64,000 nucleotides of DNA, taken from the NCBI RefSeq assembly GCF_005671395.1, contig NZ_CP040428.1, forward strand, positions 806,001 through 870,000, read 5' to 3'. This DNA comes from Jejubacter calystegiae (GTDB lineage Bacteria; Pseudomonadota; Gammaproteobacteria; Enterobacterales; Enterobacteriaceae). This document shows, in pieces, positions 52,770-61,460 of the stretch. The stretch's first letter is position 1, and each line of letters starts with the position of its first letter. A program made the position numbers and the translations under genes. The notes below the pieces were generated by a model. The model saw only the letters and a program-made list of their open reading frames with translations, had not been told where the DNA came from and ran no database searches.

Positions 52770-55081
52770 GGCTTCACCTCCCCCGTCGTACCATCCGCGG
52801 GCATGACGGTTACATCTTTCCCGGGCATCGACGGTCGCACATCCTGATTAGCTGGCACCTTAGTTTGGGTTACCTGCACCGTGCCGGGCCGCGCCACCGC
52901 GCTACCAGACAGCGTCGCCATCACCTGCTCTTTAGGGCCATCCGCCACGATCCTGCCCTCATCCACCACGACAATACGATCGATAAGCGACAGCAGGGAT
53001 GGCCGGTGAGTAACCACGATAATGGTCTGGTTATCGGTCGCTTTTTTCAGGTGCGCGATAAACTGATTCTCAGTCTGCATGTCCATTGAGCTGGTCGGCT
53101 CATCCATCAGGAGAACCGTGGGCCTGGCGATAAGGCTGCGCGCCAGAGAAACCAGTTGCCGCTGTCCGCCAGACAGGCCGTCCCCCATTTCCCCAATCGG
53201 AAGGTTGATGCCCAAAGGATGCTTTGCGGCAACCCGATCCAGCCCGGTCAGCTTCAGTACCCGTAGTAGTTCTTTTACCGTCGCGGAGGGGTTACCAATC
53301 ATGATATTTTCACGCAGCGACCCATAAAACAGCCGAGAATCCTGCCCGACAAAGCCCACATGCGCGCGCCAGTCCGCGGGATCGATCTGCGTAACGTCCA
53401 GCCCATCGGCAAAAATCTGGCCACCGGTGGGATCGTACAGGCGGGCGATCACACGCAGTAGCGTCGACTTTCCGCTACCAATCTTGCCCAGAATCGCAAT
53501 GCGCTCACCCGGCTGAATGCTAAGGCTAATTTTCTTCAATACCGGTAATGCAGGCTGCATGGGAGGAGCCGGATAGGCAAAATCAATATCCTTTAGTTGG
53601 AGCCTTCCTGTTAATTCCGGATTCGGCAGGTAGTCGATACGCTCATCGCGATCGACCGGTTTCAACATCAGGTTATTGAGGGATTCCAGCGCTACCTTCG
53701 CCTGCTGGAAGCGCACGGCCAACCCAACTATCTGTCCAAGTGGCGCCGTCGCCCGGCTGGCCAACATGACCGTACCAATCAAGGCTCCCTGGGTCATGAC
53801 GCCGTTGCTGATAAGGTAAACGCCCGTAATAACAATGATGACGGTTTGTATCTGTTGGAAGAAGGCAAAGCTACCGGTAGCCAGCGCAGAAAGACGACGG
53901 GATTTCATACTGGTTTCCGCCGCCAGAGCGCTGAAGTTTTCCCAACGCCTTTGCATATAGCCTTCACCACCAACGGCCTTCAGTGTCTCCATTCCTTCAA
54001 TGGATTCGATGAGCACTCCCTGCTTAAGAGAGGTTTCCCTGAGATTCTCTTTCATCGTTTTGGCCAGCGGCCACTGAATCAGAAGGCTAATCGTCAAAAT
54101 AATAGGCAGCAAAATCAGTGGAATCAGGCCTAAGTAACCGCCTATGGTAAAAATAACGCCGATAAAGAAGAACACAAAAGGAAGATCGGCCACGGCAGAA
54201 AGAGTCGCCGAAGTAGCAAAGTCGCGCACCGATTCAAATTCCCGGAGCTGATTAGCGAATGACCCCGATGATGCTGGCTTATACTCCATTTTGATCGAAA
54301 GCATCTGGCGGAATAGCAGCGTCCCCAGAATGAGATCGGCCTTTTTACCCGCCACATCGATTAGGTGCGCGCGAATATAGCGGGCAAAAGCTTCAAACAG
54401 CATGGCTATGGTGACGCCGATAGCCAACGACCACAGCGTCACATAGGCCTGATTAGGGATAACCCGGTCATAAACGTTCATCGTAAAAAAGATGCTGGCC
54501 AGCGTCAGAATGTTAATCAGCAGGGTGCCAATTGCCGCACTACGGTAATAGCGCCGATAGCGCCACAGTGTACCTAATAACCAGTGCCCTGCAGGAACCA
54601 GCTCAGGCTCCTCCACCCGCCGATCGGCTTTAGCCTTAAGCTTCAGGAAAATCGCAAATCCTGAATAAATCTCCAGCATCTCTTTTGCACTAAGTACAAC
54701 CGGATCGGCGCTGATCTCCGGCAAAATAATTCGATACAGAACTTCTTTACTGGCTGGATCCTGACTCTTCTCTCTCCCAAGGAAAACACAGCCACCGCAA
54801 TTTCCTTTACGTAGCAGGATAACGGGAGCCAGCTGCTCCGGAATCTCCGTAATGTGGCGTTCAACAAGACCTGTGGAAAACCCAGCATTCTGCAATGCCG
54901 TTAATGCATGGGCCGACGTAAGGAATCGACCTCTGGGGATTCCTGCCATGAGCGCATTATCCGAAGCTTCTGTTTTGTAATAGCAGCACACCCAGGAAAC
55001 ACTCATCAGCAAAGAATCGTCGATGGTTACCTTTTCATCAACGTTATTCTGGCCAATACCTTCAGCCTCTTTCATATCCAT
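52766..55081 (-). CDS. LapB-like type I secretion ABC exporter with degenerate C39 domain
   Basis: Inner-membrane exporter ATPase, 771 residues. Residues about 20-130 form a C39-peptidase-like domain without the catalytic residues: SVSWVCCYY stands where the Cys motif is expected and RKGNCGGCVFL replaces the His motif. It should therefore bind, not cut, its substrate. Residues about 180-440 hold the membrane domain; the ATPase has Walker A GKIGSGKST, signature LSGGQRQLVSLAR, Walker B LLMDEPTSSMD and THRPSLL. This layout is typical of exporters of large adhesins (LapB, SiiF, BapB). The C-terminal tail of about 55 residues after the ATPase is rich in Val, Thr and Pro. Confidence 0.94.
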   Translation of the reverse strand: MDMKEAEGIGQNNVDEKVTIDDSLLMSVSWVCCYYKTEASDNALMAGIPRGRFLTSAHALTALQNAGFSTGLVERHITEIPEQLAPVILLRKGNCGGCVFLGREKSQDPASKEVLYRIILPEISADPVVLSAKEMLEIYSGFAIFLKLKAKADRRVEEPELVPAGHWLLGTLWRYRRYYRSAAIGTLLINILTLASIFFTMNVYDRVIPNQAYVTLWSLAIGVTIAMLFEAFARYIRAHLIDVAGKKADLILGTLLFRQMLSIKMEYKPASSGSFANQLREFESVRDFATSATLSAVADLPFVFFFIGVIFTIGGYLGLIPLILLPIILTISLLIQWPLAKTMKENLRETSLKQGVLIESIEGMETLKAVGGEGYMQRRWENFSALAAETSMKSRRLSALATGSFAFFQQIQTVIIVITGVYLISNGVMTQGALIGTVMLASRATAPLGQIVGLAVRFQQAKVALESLNNLMLKPVDRDERIDYLPNPELTGRLQLKDIDFAYPAPPMQPALPVLKKISLSIQPGERIAILGKIGSGKSTLLRVIARLYDPTGGQIFADGLDVTQIDPADWRAHVGFVGQDSRLFYGSLRENIMIGNPSATVKELLRVLKLTGLDRVAAKHPLGINLPIGEMGDGLSGGQRQLVSLARSLIARPTVLLMDEPTSSMDMQTENQFIAHLKKATDNQTIIVVTHRPSLLSLIDRIVVVDEGRIVADGPKEQVMATLSGSAVARPGTVQVTQTKVPANQDVRPSMPGKDVTVMPADGTTGEVKP

Positions 55082-55622
55082 TGCATAAACATCCGATTTA
55101 TCGTTATACGAACTCTTTTCCGCGTTGGCTCAAAAGTCAGAAGAAGAGAGCGGTGCTTTCGCCACTTATGTTGTTTTTTAATTGACGAAGTACAATGCCA
55201 GAGATACTGTTCAATTTTTTTACTTTTGATATTCCAATAAATAGAATTCTATCGGAATGAAAAGCTAATCTACTGATAATCCATGAATAAATGCTTGGGG
55301 ATTATTTTATCAATGCTATTATTCTGGTATTTAAAATTCATCCCCCAAACACCTAACTCCAGGGATAAGAAAAAACGCCCAGATGAGGAAAAACAGTCGC
55401 GACCTCATGGAGAGCCAGTCCATAACAAGATAAAATAGTTTTAAGTCATATAGAAATGACATTTTAATTATTTGGTATGGCAATAAAACAAGCATTCAAT
55501 TATGCTATTAAAGCATGAGCTATATAAGCTCTGCTTGTTACAATAAATTGTTCATCGTAACCTTTTTAACCACTGCTATAGCAGTGGTTTTTTTCCATTA
55601 ACTAAAATTTAATTTTCTTATA
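55082..55622. other. 541-nt AT-rich spacer with an unexplained plus-strand terminator
   Basis: Upstream of the exporter operon and downstream of the LuxR-type gene. It contains the exporter promoter region, a small hairpin (GAGCT-atat-AAGCTC, about 55520-55534) and a strong plus-strand terminator at 55568-55594. No open frame was seen on the plus strand, so a small RNA is possible. Confidence 0.5.
55568..55594 (+). terminator. Strong plus-strand intrinsic terminator
   Basis: A 22-nt perfect self-complementary sequence (AACCACTGCTA / TAGCAGTGGTT) is followed by a total of seven T residues on the plus strand only. Neighbouring protein genes run on the minus strand, so it would end an unannotated plus-strand transcript; on the minus strand the tail is GGTTAAAAAGG. 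Confidence 0.75.
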
Positions 55623-56192
55623 TCATACATTATTACCACCAGATTCCTGGATATAATGCTGCTCGCATGTAATAAATCTATTTTTATTACGATACCCCAA
55701 TTTCCTGATAATTCGCCCTCGATAATCACTAACGCTTTTTTTCGAAATATTCATTAATCTGGAGATCGAATCATCACCATATCCATTAATCAGAAACATA
55801 TACATCATATTTTCACGATGGGTCAAACGCGACTGTATACAATCAATATTGATTTCACAGGTAACATTGTTTTTTACATTTTGTAGCGACCCTGAAACCT
55901 CCTGAAGGCTGGCATGGGTTCCAAACAAATTAATCGAAGGGTTCTTTATCTCTTGTTTTAATAATCGGTAAGCGAAGTCATCAGCAAATACAAATGGCGT
56001 ATCCACTTTTAAATAAATTCCCTGAGGCTGGTGTAATCCGGATAAAAAATGACGCTCGGTTATATACTGATATCTGATTTTAACGTCACTCCAGGCAATC
56101 TCTTCAACCATTTTTTGAATACCAAGCCAGTAATAAGCATTATCACTTATTACTATGATTTTCAGCTTTTTCCCGTTACGCATTATAGACAT
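55623..56192 (-). CDS. LuxR-type HTH regulator
   Basis: Regulator of 189 residues. The C-terminal LuxR/GerE helix-turn-helix is clear at about residues 124-180: LTHRENMMYMFLINGYGDDS, ISRLMNISKKSVSDYRGRII, RKLGYRNKNRF. The N-terminal part (LKIIVISDNAYYWLGIQKMV) looks like a degenerate receiver without the phosphorylation pocket, as in fimbrial and biofilm regulators of the CsgD/FimW kind. GAGGGGTTTCT precedes the ATG. It lies between the exporter and adhesin units and is a good candidate for their regulator. Confidence 0.85.
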   Translation of the reverse strand: MSIMRNGKKLKIIVISDNAYYWLGIQKMVEEIAWSDVKIRYQYITERHFLSGLHQPQGIYLKVDTPFVFADDFAYRLLKQEIKNPSINLFGTHASLQEVSGSLQNVKNNVTCEINIDCIQSRLTHRENMMYMFLINGYGDDSISRLMNISKKSVSDYRGRIIRKLGYRNKNRFITCEQHYIQESGGNNV

Positions 56193-56613
56193 AGAAACCC
56201 CTCATAATATTGAACGTCAAAACACCCTGGATAAATATCTTCTGAAAAAAAAATAAAGACAACATGAGGAAATATGATTGAAAATCATAAAAATTCAAAA
56301 AAACTAATCCTTCGCGGATTTTTTACAATCCTGATTCTTTATATGAAAATAAATATATTTATCGCAATTATCCATGACATCAATCAGCCAAATCAATTCA
56401 TTCCTTACATTATTATCCCGACCATCCCACTGCTCCAGCATAGCTATAATTTTATTACGCATAGTACTGATACTTCGACGATGACAGGACGCTAACCATT
56501 TATCACTAACCATAGCCTGGCTCTCTCTTCATTCATAACTCCAGAGTTCAATCATCGCGAGAAGTAAAAACAATCATACAGTCAGAAAACGTCTCTAAAA
56601 ATAAATTTCCCGA
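56193..56613. other. 421-nt AT-rich spacer holding one doubtful small frame
   Basis: Between the LuxR-type gene and the DUF937-like gene. The only candidate coding region is the minus-strand frame 56304-56513, listed separately. No terminator with a clear T-run was found. Confidence 0.4.
56304..56513 (-). CDS. Possible small protein (69 residues)
   Basis: An ATG-started frame of 69 residues on the same strand as its neighbours, mostly charged and helical: WLASCHRRSISTMRNKIIAM, then VRNELIWLIDVMDNCDKYIY. Upstream, AGAGAG lies 10 nt from the ATG and AGG 3 nt away, neither ideal. An overlapping plus-strand frame (56274-56495) exists and is no better supported. I cannot assign a function, and it may not be a gene. 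Confidence 0.3.
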   Translation of the reverse strand: MVSDKWLASCHRRSISTMRNKIIAMLEQWDGRDNNVRNELIWLIDVMDNCDKYIYFHIKNQDCKKSAKD

Positions 56614-57327
56614 TCATATCCCAGTACTTCTATAAATCAACGAGCTATGTTGCAATGCTTTCACGTCAGCGCCACCATACATCTTATGAAAAATCATCAT
56701 TAACATAAATAATATAGCTAATAAAGAAAATAGCAGCCATTTATACTTTTGCTTTATTGGAAGATCTTTATCATTTTCATCCTCCAGTATTGATAACTGT
56801 TCAGACTGCTCGATAATATTTAAATAATCTGTGTAAGGCTCCGGTAATACGAGTGACTTTTCCTGCCCAACCTCGCCCAGTAAATTATAAATAGCCCGGC
56901 GCGTAATCTTTTTACCGGAAAGACTGTTCTGAAGCGAACTCAACAGGAGCAGCCGCCCCAAAGTAACCAACCTTTTAGCCTGCAGTGGTGAGATATGAAC
57001 AACAGCAACCACCGCCTTTATCTGGTACTCTTCTGGCATCATTGTATTAAAAAAAGAGCTAATACGGGCATTAGCATCGTTCTCCTCCATAATCCCAGCC
57101 ACTGTTTTCAGATTAACTCGAGGTTCCACTAAAGCTTTCATTGAGTTTAAAAAATAATCTGATGCGTAATTATTATTAAAATACGTTTGAAGCTGCTCCA
57201 TAAAAAATGAAATTACACCCTCAAGAGCCAAATTAACATCTTCACTATTCATCTCCAGTTCTCTGGAGGTGGCTTCAATCAGCTCCAGCCCCTTCTTCTT
57301 ACCGATAAATTCAATTATATTATTCAT
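56614..57327 (-). CDS. DUF937-like protein with C-terminal membrane anchor
   Basis: Protein of about 237 residues of unknown function. The N-terminus (MNNIIEFIGKKKGLELIEAT, then SRELEMNSEDVNLALEGVIS) resembles the DUF937/YidB pattern of small helical repeats. The middle is helical, and one hydrophobic segment near the C-terminus (WLLFSLLAILFMLMMIF) should anchor it in the inner membrane with a short outward tail. The ATG at 57327 has GGTAGGTCGA upstream; an in-frame ATG at 57417 would add 30 hydrophobic residues and is the alternative. It lies between the LuxR-type gene and the adhesin operon terminator, so it has its own promoter. Confidence 0.65.
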   Translation of the reverse strand: MNNIIEFIGKKKGLELIEATSRELEMNSEDVNLALEGVISFFMEQLQTYFNNNYASDYFLNSMKALVEPRVNLKTVAGIMEENDANARISSFFNTMMPEEYQIKAVVAVVHISPLQAKRLVTLGRLLLLSSLQNSLSGKKITRRAIYNLLGEVGQEKSLVLPEPYTDYLNIIEQSEQLSILEDENDKDLPIKQKYKWLLFSLLAILFMLMMIFHKMYGGADVKALQHSSLIYRSTGI

Positions 57328-57512
57328 TCGACCTACCCAAGATATCATCCTAATCAGCCGCCGCAGTATAAAAAACAGCCCATTAAGAATATTGAGTACA
57401 AACAACTCAGTCAACAATATTATAATAATTCAAGGGTAGTTTTTAAGGAAACCGAAAGAGAGTCAGTATTGGAGTAGGGAACATTGATCGTATGCGAATA
57501 CACTATCTTTTT

Positions 57513-57551
57513 CAAAAAAATAAAAAATGCCGGTTACAACCAGCATTTTTT
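57513..57551 (-). terminator. Terminator of the adhesin-OmpA unit
   Basis: On the minus strand AAAAATGC-T-GGT and ACC-G-GCATTTTT form a stem with one mismatch, followed by a long T-rich tail (TTTTTTATTTTTTT). It starts about 20 nt after the OmpA-domain gene stop. Confidence 0.75.
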
Positions 57552-57571
57552 ATTGAAATATAATGCCTCAG

Positions 57572-58459
57572 TTATTTATTATAACTGCGAATTACAACGC
57601 GACGATCGGGCGCATAACACATAATTTTCTGTCGGCGTTCTAACCCTTCACAACCACTAGCTACAGGTTCCTGACTACCCGTCGTCATTACACTGATGTC
57701 ATGTCCAGCCAATCCCGCGCTCATTAACAGCGCTTTTACCGTACTGGCTCGCCTAAAGCCCAAATCCAGGTTACTCTGCTCGGAGCCAATAGGATCGGTA
57801 TGTCCAATAACCATCACTTTTGCATGACTCTTGTTGATCAGATTCCCAGCCACATCTGAAATTTCACTACGTCCCCCTGTTTTAATATTCTGCTCAGCGT
57901 ATTTACCAAAATCGAATAAAACATCGCCTGACAAAACATAATCCGTATACAGATATTGACAACGAGTCACTTCCGAAGCACGAGAAACAAGAACATCCTG
58001 CAATCGGGTTTTCATCAATAGGGGAGTCGCTTCACGCTTTTTCAGCATATGCAACGAGCTTCCCATATCTTCATCAACAACAAAGAAGTACGTTTTTCCT
58101 CCTTCCAGAGGTACCTTACTCTGCCGTTGCTGCTTACCGGCATATCCTGGTTCATCCTTTAGCCAGCTACCCAAAACATGGACTCCCGGCCTCAAACAAA
58201 AAATGCTATAACTACCAGGGATCAGTGCGGTCTGAAATTCACCATCGACATAAATATTGGCATTATTCTGATCCTGGATATTAACACTGGCAGAACGGAA
58301 ATATACAACCTGTGCCTGGTCTGGGTTAACATCAGGTACTCCCTGATATATTTTTTCCAGAGCGTTGCCATCAGCAGACCATGCCGTCTCAGTCACCAGA
58401 GCCAGGCTACAACTTAATATCATAGCAACCATTAATAATTTTACGGATAATTTATGCAT
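57572..58459 (-). CDS. OmpA-domain cell-envelope protein
   Basis: Envelope protein of 295 residues. Signal peptide (MHKLSVKLLMVAMILSCSLALVTETAWS in parts) leads into a beta-rich domain (YFRSASVNIQDQNNANIYVD, GSYSIFCLRPGVHVLGSW). The C-terminal OmpA-like domain has LFDFGKYAEQNI and VIGHTDPIGSEQSNLDLGFR, then RASTVKALLMSAGL, the peptidoglycan-binding pattern. The ATG at 58459 follows CGGAGTATAGA. It lies 65 nt after the adhesin gene and is followed by a terminator, so the two form one unit. It may tether or assist the secreted adhesin at the wall; that is inferred. Confidence 0.87.
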   Translation of the reverse strand: MHKLSVKLLMVAMILSCSLALVTETAWSADGNALEKIYQGVPDVNPDQAQVVYFRSASVNIQDQNNANIYVDGEFQTALIPGSYSIFCLRPGVHVLGSWLKDEPGYAGKQQRQSKVPLEGGKTYFFVVDEDMGSSLHMLKKREATPLLMKTRLQDVLVSRASEVTRCQYLYTDYVLSGDVLFDFGKYAEQNIKTGGRSEISDVAGNLINKSHAKVMVIGHTDPIGSEQSNLDLGFRRASTVKALLMSAGLAGHDISVMTTGSQEPVASGCEGLERRQKIMCYAPDRRVVIRSYNK

Positions 58460-58524
58460 TCTATACTCCGAATTTGTTTGTCGAAGGCTAATCGGTATTA
58501 TCAATTAACCCCATTCGCTTATTT

Positions 58525-60897
58525 TCAGGAGTGCTGTAGCTCAATGCCCTGCTGTACCAGTAATTCGACGCTACTGCTATTTGAATGATAAATCTCATAA
58601 ACTACGCCGCCTGCAGTAACCTGACCGGCATCAGACCAATCCTGCCCACCACCTAATGAAGTAGAATTCAGCTCAACTCTGCTGCCCGCATCACCCACGA
58701 TGGCAACCTGTTCTTTGCCATCGGCAATCAATAGTTCCCGGGAGGCGTCAAACAGCAGCGCATCCAGACTCAGTGACACATGATGACCATGCACTTCTAT
58801 AACACCGTCGGAAGCCTGAATGGAATAATCCTGCTCGGTTGAGAACTGCGAATTTTCTTCCAAAATAGCGGAGGTTGCGCTTACCACTTCGCTGCCAGAT
58901 GCCACTTCAGCATCACTGCCCCAGTTAAAGTTGTCGACGCGAGTGATCACGTCGCCTCCCACGGCCGGTGCGGTTTCAATGGTCATTGAGGCAATAATTT
59001 CCCCCTCTCCGGCAGCCCAGCTGATTGTTTGCAGGCCATTATCATTAGACTGATCGGGCAATGCTTCGCTATGGAGCAGATTGCCATCAGCATCGTAATA
59101 ATTAACGGTACTGCCAGCCGAGGCGGAATTAACGTCAAAACTCACAGCAGAAGTCCCTGTTCCAAATTCGAATTTCGTTACAGAATTTTCAATGAGCATC
59201 ATCGCCTGACTACCCATCTCCGCAGGCGCAAAGAAGGCGATGCCTTTACTAGAAATTTCAGTAAAAGCGTTCTGATTTTCACCATCACATGGCCCACTGA
59301 CAAATGTCACACTCAGGCCGCTGTCGAGCTTCAGAGTGTCGCCTTCAGTGTTAAAAATATGCTGAGTCACCGATTCAAAATTTTCACTACCCGACGTTAA
59401 AGGAATACCGCTGGTATCAACAGTAAAATCAATGGGTTCTGACGATACGCTTTGGTTACCTACCTTATCGACCACAACGGAAGAAAAACTGTGATCGCCA
59501 TCTTTCAGCGACGTTTCCGGCGTGTACGACCAGGCGCCATTTTCACCTACCGCAACGGATCCAATCACCTGTCCGTTATCGGAAATAATCACCGTTGCTC
59601 CCGGCTCCGCGGTGCCATCAAAAGTCGGTTTATTGTCATCGGTAGTATCGCCGCTATTAATAACCCCAACGGTATCGCCAACATCATCGAGAAGTTTCGT
59701 CGTCGCCACATCCGGCGCCATCGTATCGATCTCGACAGGAATCGGTTTTGAGGATGGCCCAACATTCCCCGCATCATCAACCGCGACAACTTCAATATTG
59801 TGCTCGCCGTCCCCCATCGGAGTCGTCGGCGTGAAATTCCACTGGCCGTTATCATCGACCTGTGCGCTACCAATTTCCTTCCCGTTATCAGAAATAACGA
59901 CGACCGTCCCCGGTTCAGCTTTACCGCTCAGTGACGGCATATTATCGTTAGTCACGCCGCCATCGATCTCTGTCCCCGAACTATCCGTAACGACAACATT
60001 ATCCACTGCCGCCGGAGCGACAGTATCGATCACCACGATCACACTGTCTGATGGTTCGGATCTATTGCCATTCCCATCAACGACAACAGCGGAGATCTTA
60101 TGAGAGCCGTCAGACATAGGCGAGTCTGGCGTAAACGCCCAGTTACCGCTTTCATTCGCAACCGTAGAACCAATAACGGTGCCGTCGCTATCCATAACGA
60201 TAACCGTATTGCCCGGCGCTACGCCGCTGCCGTTAAAAGTTGGCTTGTTATCATCTGTCACGCCACCATTAGCGATCTTTCCCTGTATACTTCCAACATT
60301 ATCAATAACGGAATCCAGCTTGCCGGGATTAACAACAACATCAGGCGTAATGTCAGCCAATCTATGGTGGCTACCATCATTGTTATTATGATGCGCCAGT
60401 GCGATACCACCAGCCAGGGCGCCCAGCGCCCCCACCCCCAGCAGGCTCCACAACAGAGCATGATGATCGTCATCATCCTCCTCGACCAAACCATCAGCAA
60501 AGCCGGGAATACTTTCGCCGCCCAATGCCAACGGTATAGCCGTATCAGCAGAGACAGAGTCGCTTTCCTGCCCAATAGCGGTTACGTAGTTATAGTATTG
60601 CCCGTCCTCTCCCTTACCAACCAGTTCGCCACCGTTCAGATAGTAGTCACGAATAATCAATTCAGGATGTTCGGGATCTCCCCCTTCCAGACTGAGGTAT
60701 AAATCATCGCCAACGCGTTTAATAGTAATATTTTCTGGCGCAACCCCATCGCCCTGCTCAGCAAGAATATATGTCCCATCTTTGATGGCATTTAATATGA
60801 TAGGTTGGCCAGTTTGCTCTTGTGGTAAAGCCATGGTTTTTTCTAATTTCTTACCATCAAGCACCACAACGTTAACGGTTTTGGTCTCCACTAACAT
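58525..60897 (-). CDS. Compact BapA-like type I secreted adhesin with three Ig-like repeats
   Basis: Surface adhesin of about 790 residues, very short for the Bap/LapA class, which reaches thousands. Residues 1-135 match a BapA-type prefix domain (PENITIKRVGDDLYLSLEGG, IIRDYYLNGGELVGKG). An acidic patch (EEDDDDHH, 139-146) and a hydrophobic segment (LLWSLLGVGALGALAGGIAL, 148-167) follow. Three Ig-like repeats run at about 209-297, 307-398 and 411-498, each with TDDNKPTF-like and GxWxFTP motifs. The end (VVYEIYHSNSSSVELLVQQG) fits a type I secretion signal. No RTX nonapeptides were seen. AGGAGG abuts the ATG at 60897, so GTG at 60891 (6-nt spacing) may be the real start. Confidence 0.88.
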   Translation of the reverse strand: MLVETKTVNVVVLDGKKLEKTMALPQEQTGQPIILNAIKDGTYILAEQGDGVAPENITIKRVGDDLYLSLEGGDPEHPELIIRDYYLNGGELVGKGEDGQYYNYVTAIGQESDSVSADTAIPLALGGESIPGFADGLVEEDDDDHHALLWSLLGVGALGALAGGIALAHHNNNDGSHHRLADITPDVVVNPGKLDSVIDNVGSIQGKIANGGVTDDNKPTFNGSGVAPGNTVIVMDSDGTVIGSTVANESGNWAFTPDSPMSDGSHKISAVVVDGNGNRSEPSDSVIVVIDTVAPAAVDNVVVTDSSGTEIDGGVTNDNMPSLSGKAEPGTVVVISDNGKEIGSAQVDDNGQWNFTPTTPMGDGEHNIEVVAVDDAGNVGPSSKPIPVEIDTMAPDVATTKLLDDVGDTVGVINSGDTTDDNKPTFDGTAEPGATVIISDNGQVIGSVAVGENGAWSYTPETSLKDGDHSFSSVVVDKVGNQSVSSEPIDFTVDTSGIPLTSGSENFESVTQHIFNTEGDTLKLDSGLSVTFVSGPCDGENQNAFTEISSKGIAFFAPAEMGSQAMMLIENSVTKFEFGTGTSAVSFDVNSASAGSTVNYYDADGNLLHSEALPDQSNDNGLQTISWAAGEGEIIASMTIETAPAVGGDVITRVDNFNWGSDAEVASGSEVVSATSAILEENSQFSTEQDYSIQASDGVIEVHGHHVSLSLDALLFDASRELLIADGKEQVAIVGDAGSRVELNSTSLGGGQDWSDAGQVTAGGVVYEIYHSNSSSVELLVQQGIELQHS

Positions 60898-61460
60898 CCT
60901 CCTGTTAAAATTCTTTCCAGCAATCGCTACTCTGGGCTTCCTGCAATGGCCATCGACTCATTAACAAAAGTTTATATGGTTAAATGAGATATCCATCAGC
61001 AGATTATCATTTTCTGACACAGCATATCATGGCTTTAATCTGTACATCGTCGAAAGATATAAAAAAACAAAAAACAAAAAATGAAACCCCCAAAAGGCAT
61101 TGATTCAAAATATAATCAGCACTTCGCTAAAAACATAAATACATTTTTCGAAATTTCCAAAAAACAGACCTGCAACCACTTAACTGTATGGTATCATTAA
61201 AATTGAATTGCCGTCTTTATTATATATTCAATAATCCACAACCATGAAATCCAGAGAAAAAAATAGGATTAACAATATCAATGACTTATAGTGTTTAAAA
61301 AGGCAACTTTAGAAAATTAAAAACACTATTCAATAAAACCCCATGACACATAGTTATGCCGCACGGTAAAGTATAGCTAACAATAAGGGATACGTTCCAG
61401 GGATACCCATAGCCACCTAAGTCACGGGTTCTATGTGAAGATACTTCAAGCAGGAAGACA
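60898..61460. other. 563-nt AT-rich divergent spacer upstream of the adhesin
   Basis: Holds the promoter regions of the adhesin unit and of the second LysR gene. It is A/T-rich throughout, with A-tracts around 61060-61090 that suggest bent, H-NS-type DNA. No reliable promoter boxes or genes were found; a minus-strand frame at 61295-61576 overlaps the LysR start and is rejected. Confidence 0.5.

Noticed and set aside
58525-60897. RTX toxin or haemolysin
   Set aside because: No GGxGxDxUx nonapeptide repeats and no acyltransferase gene; Ig-like repeats and a BapA-type prefix fit an adhesin instead.
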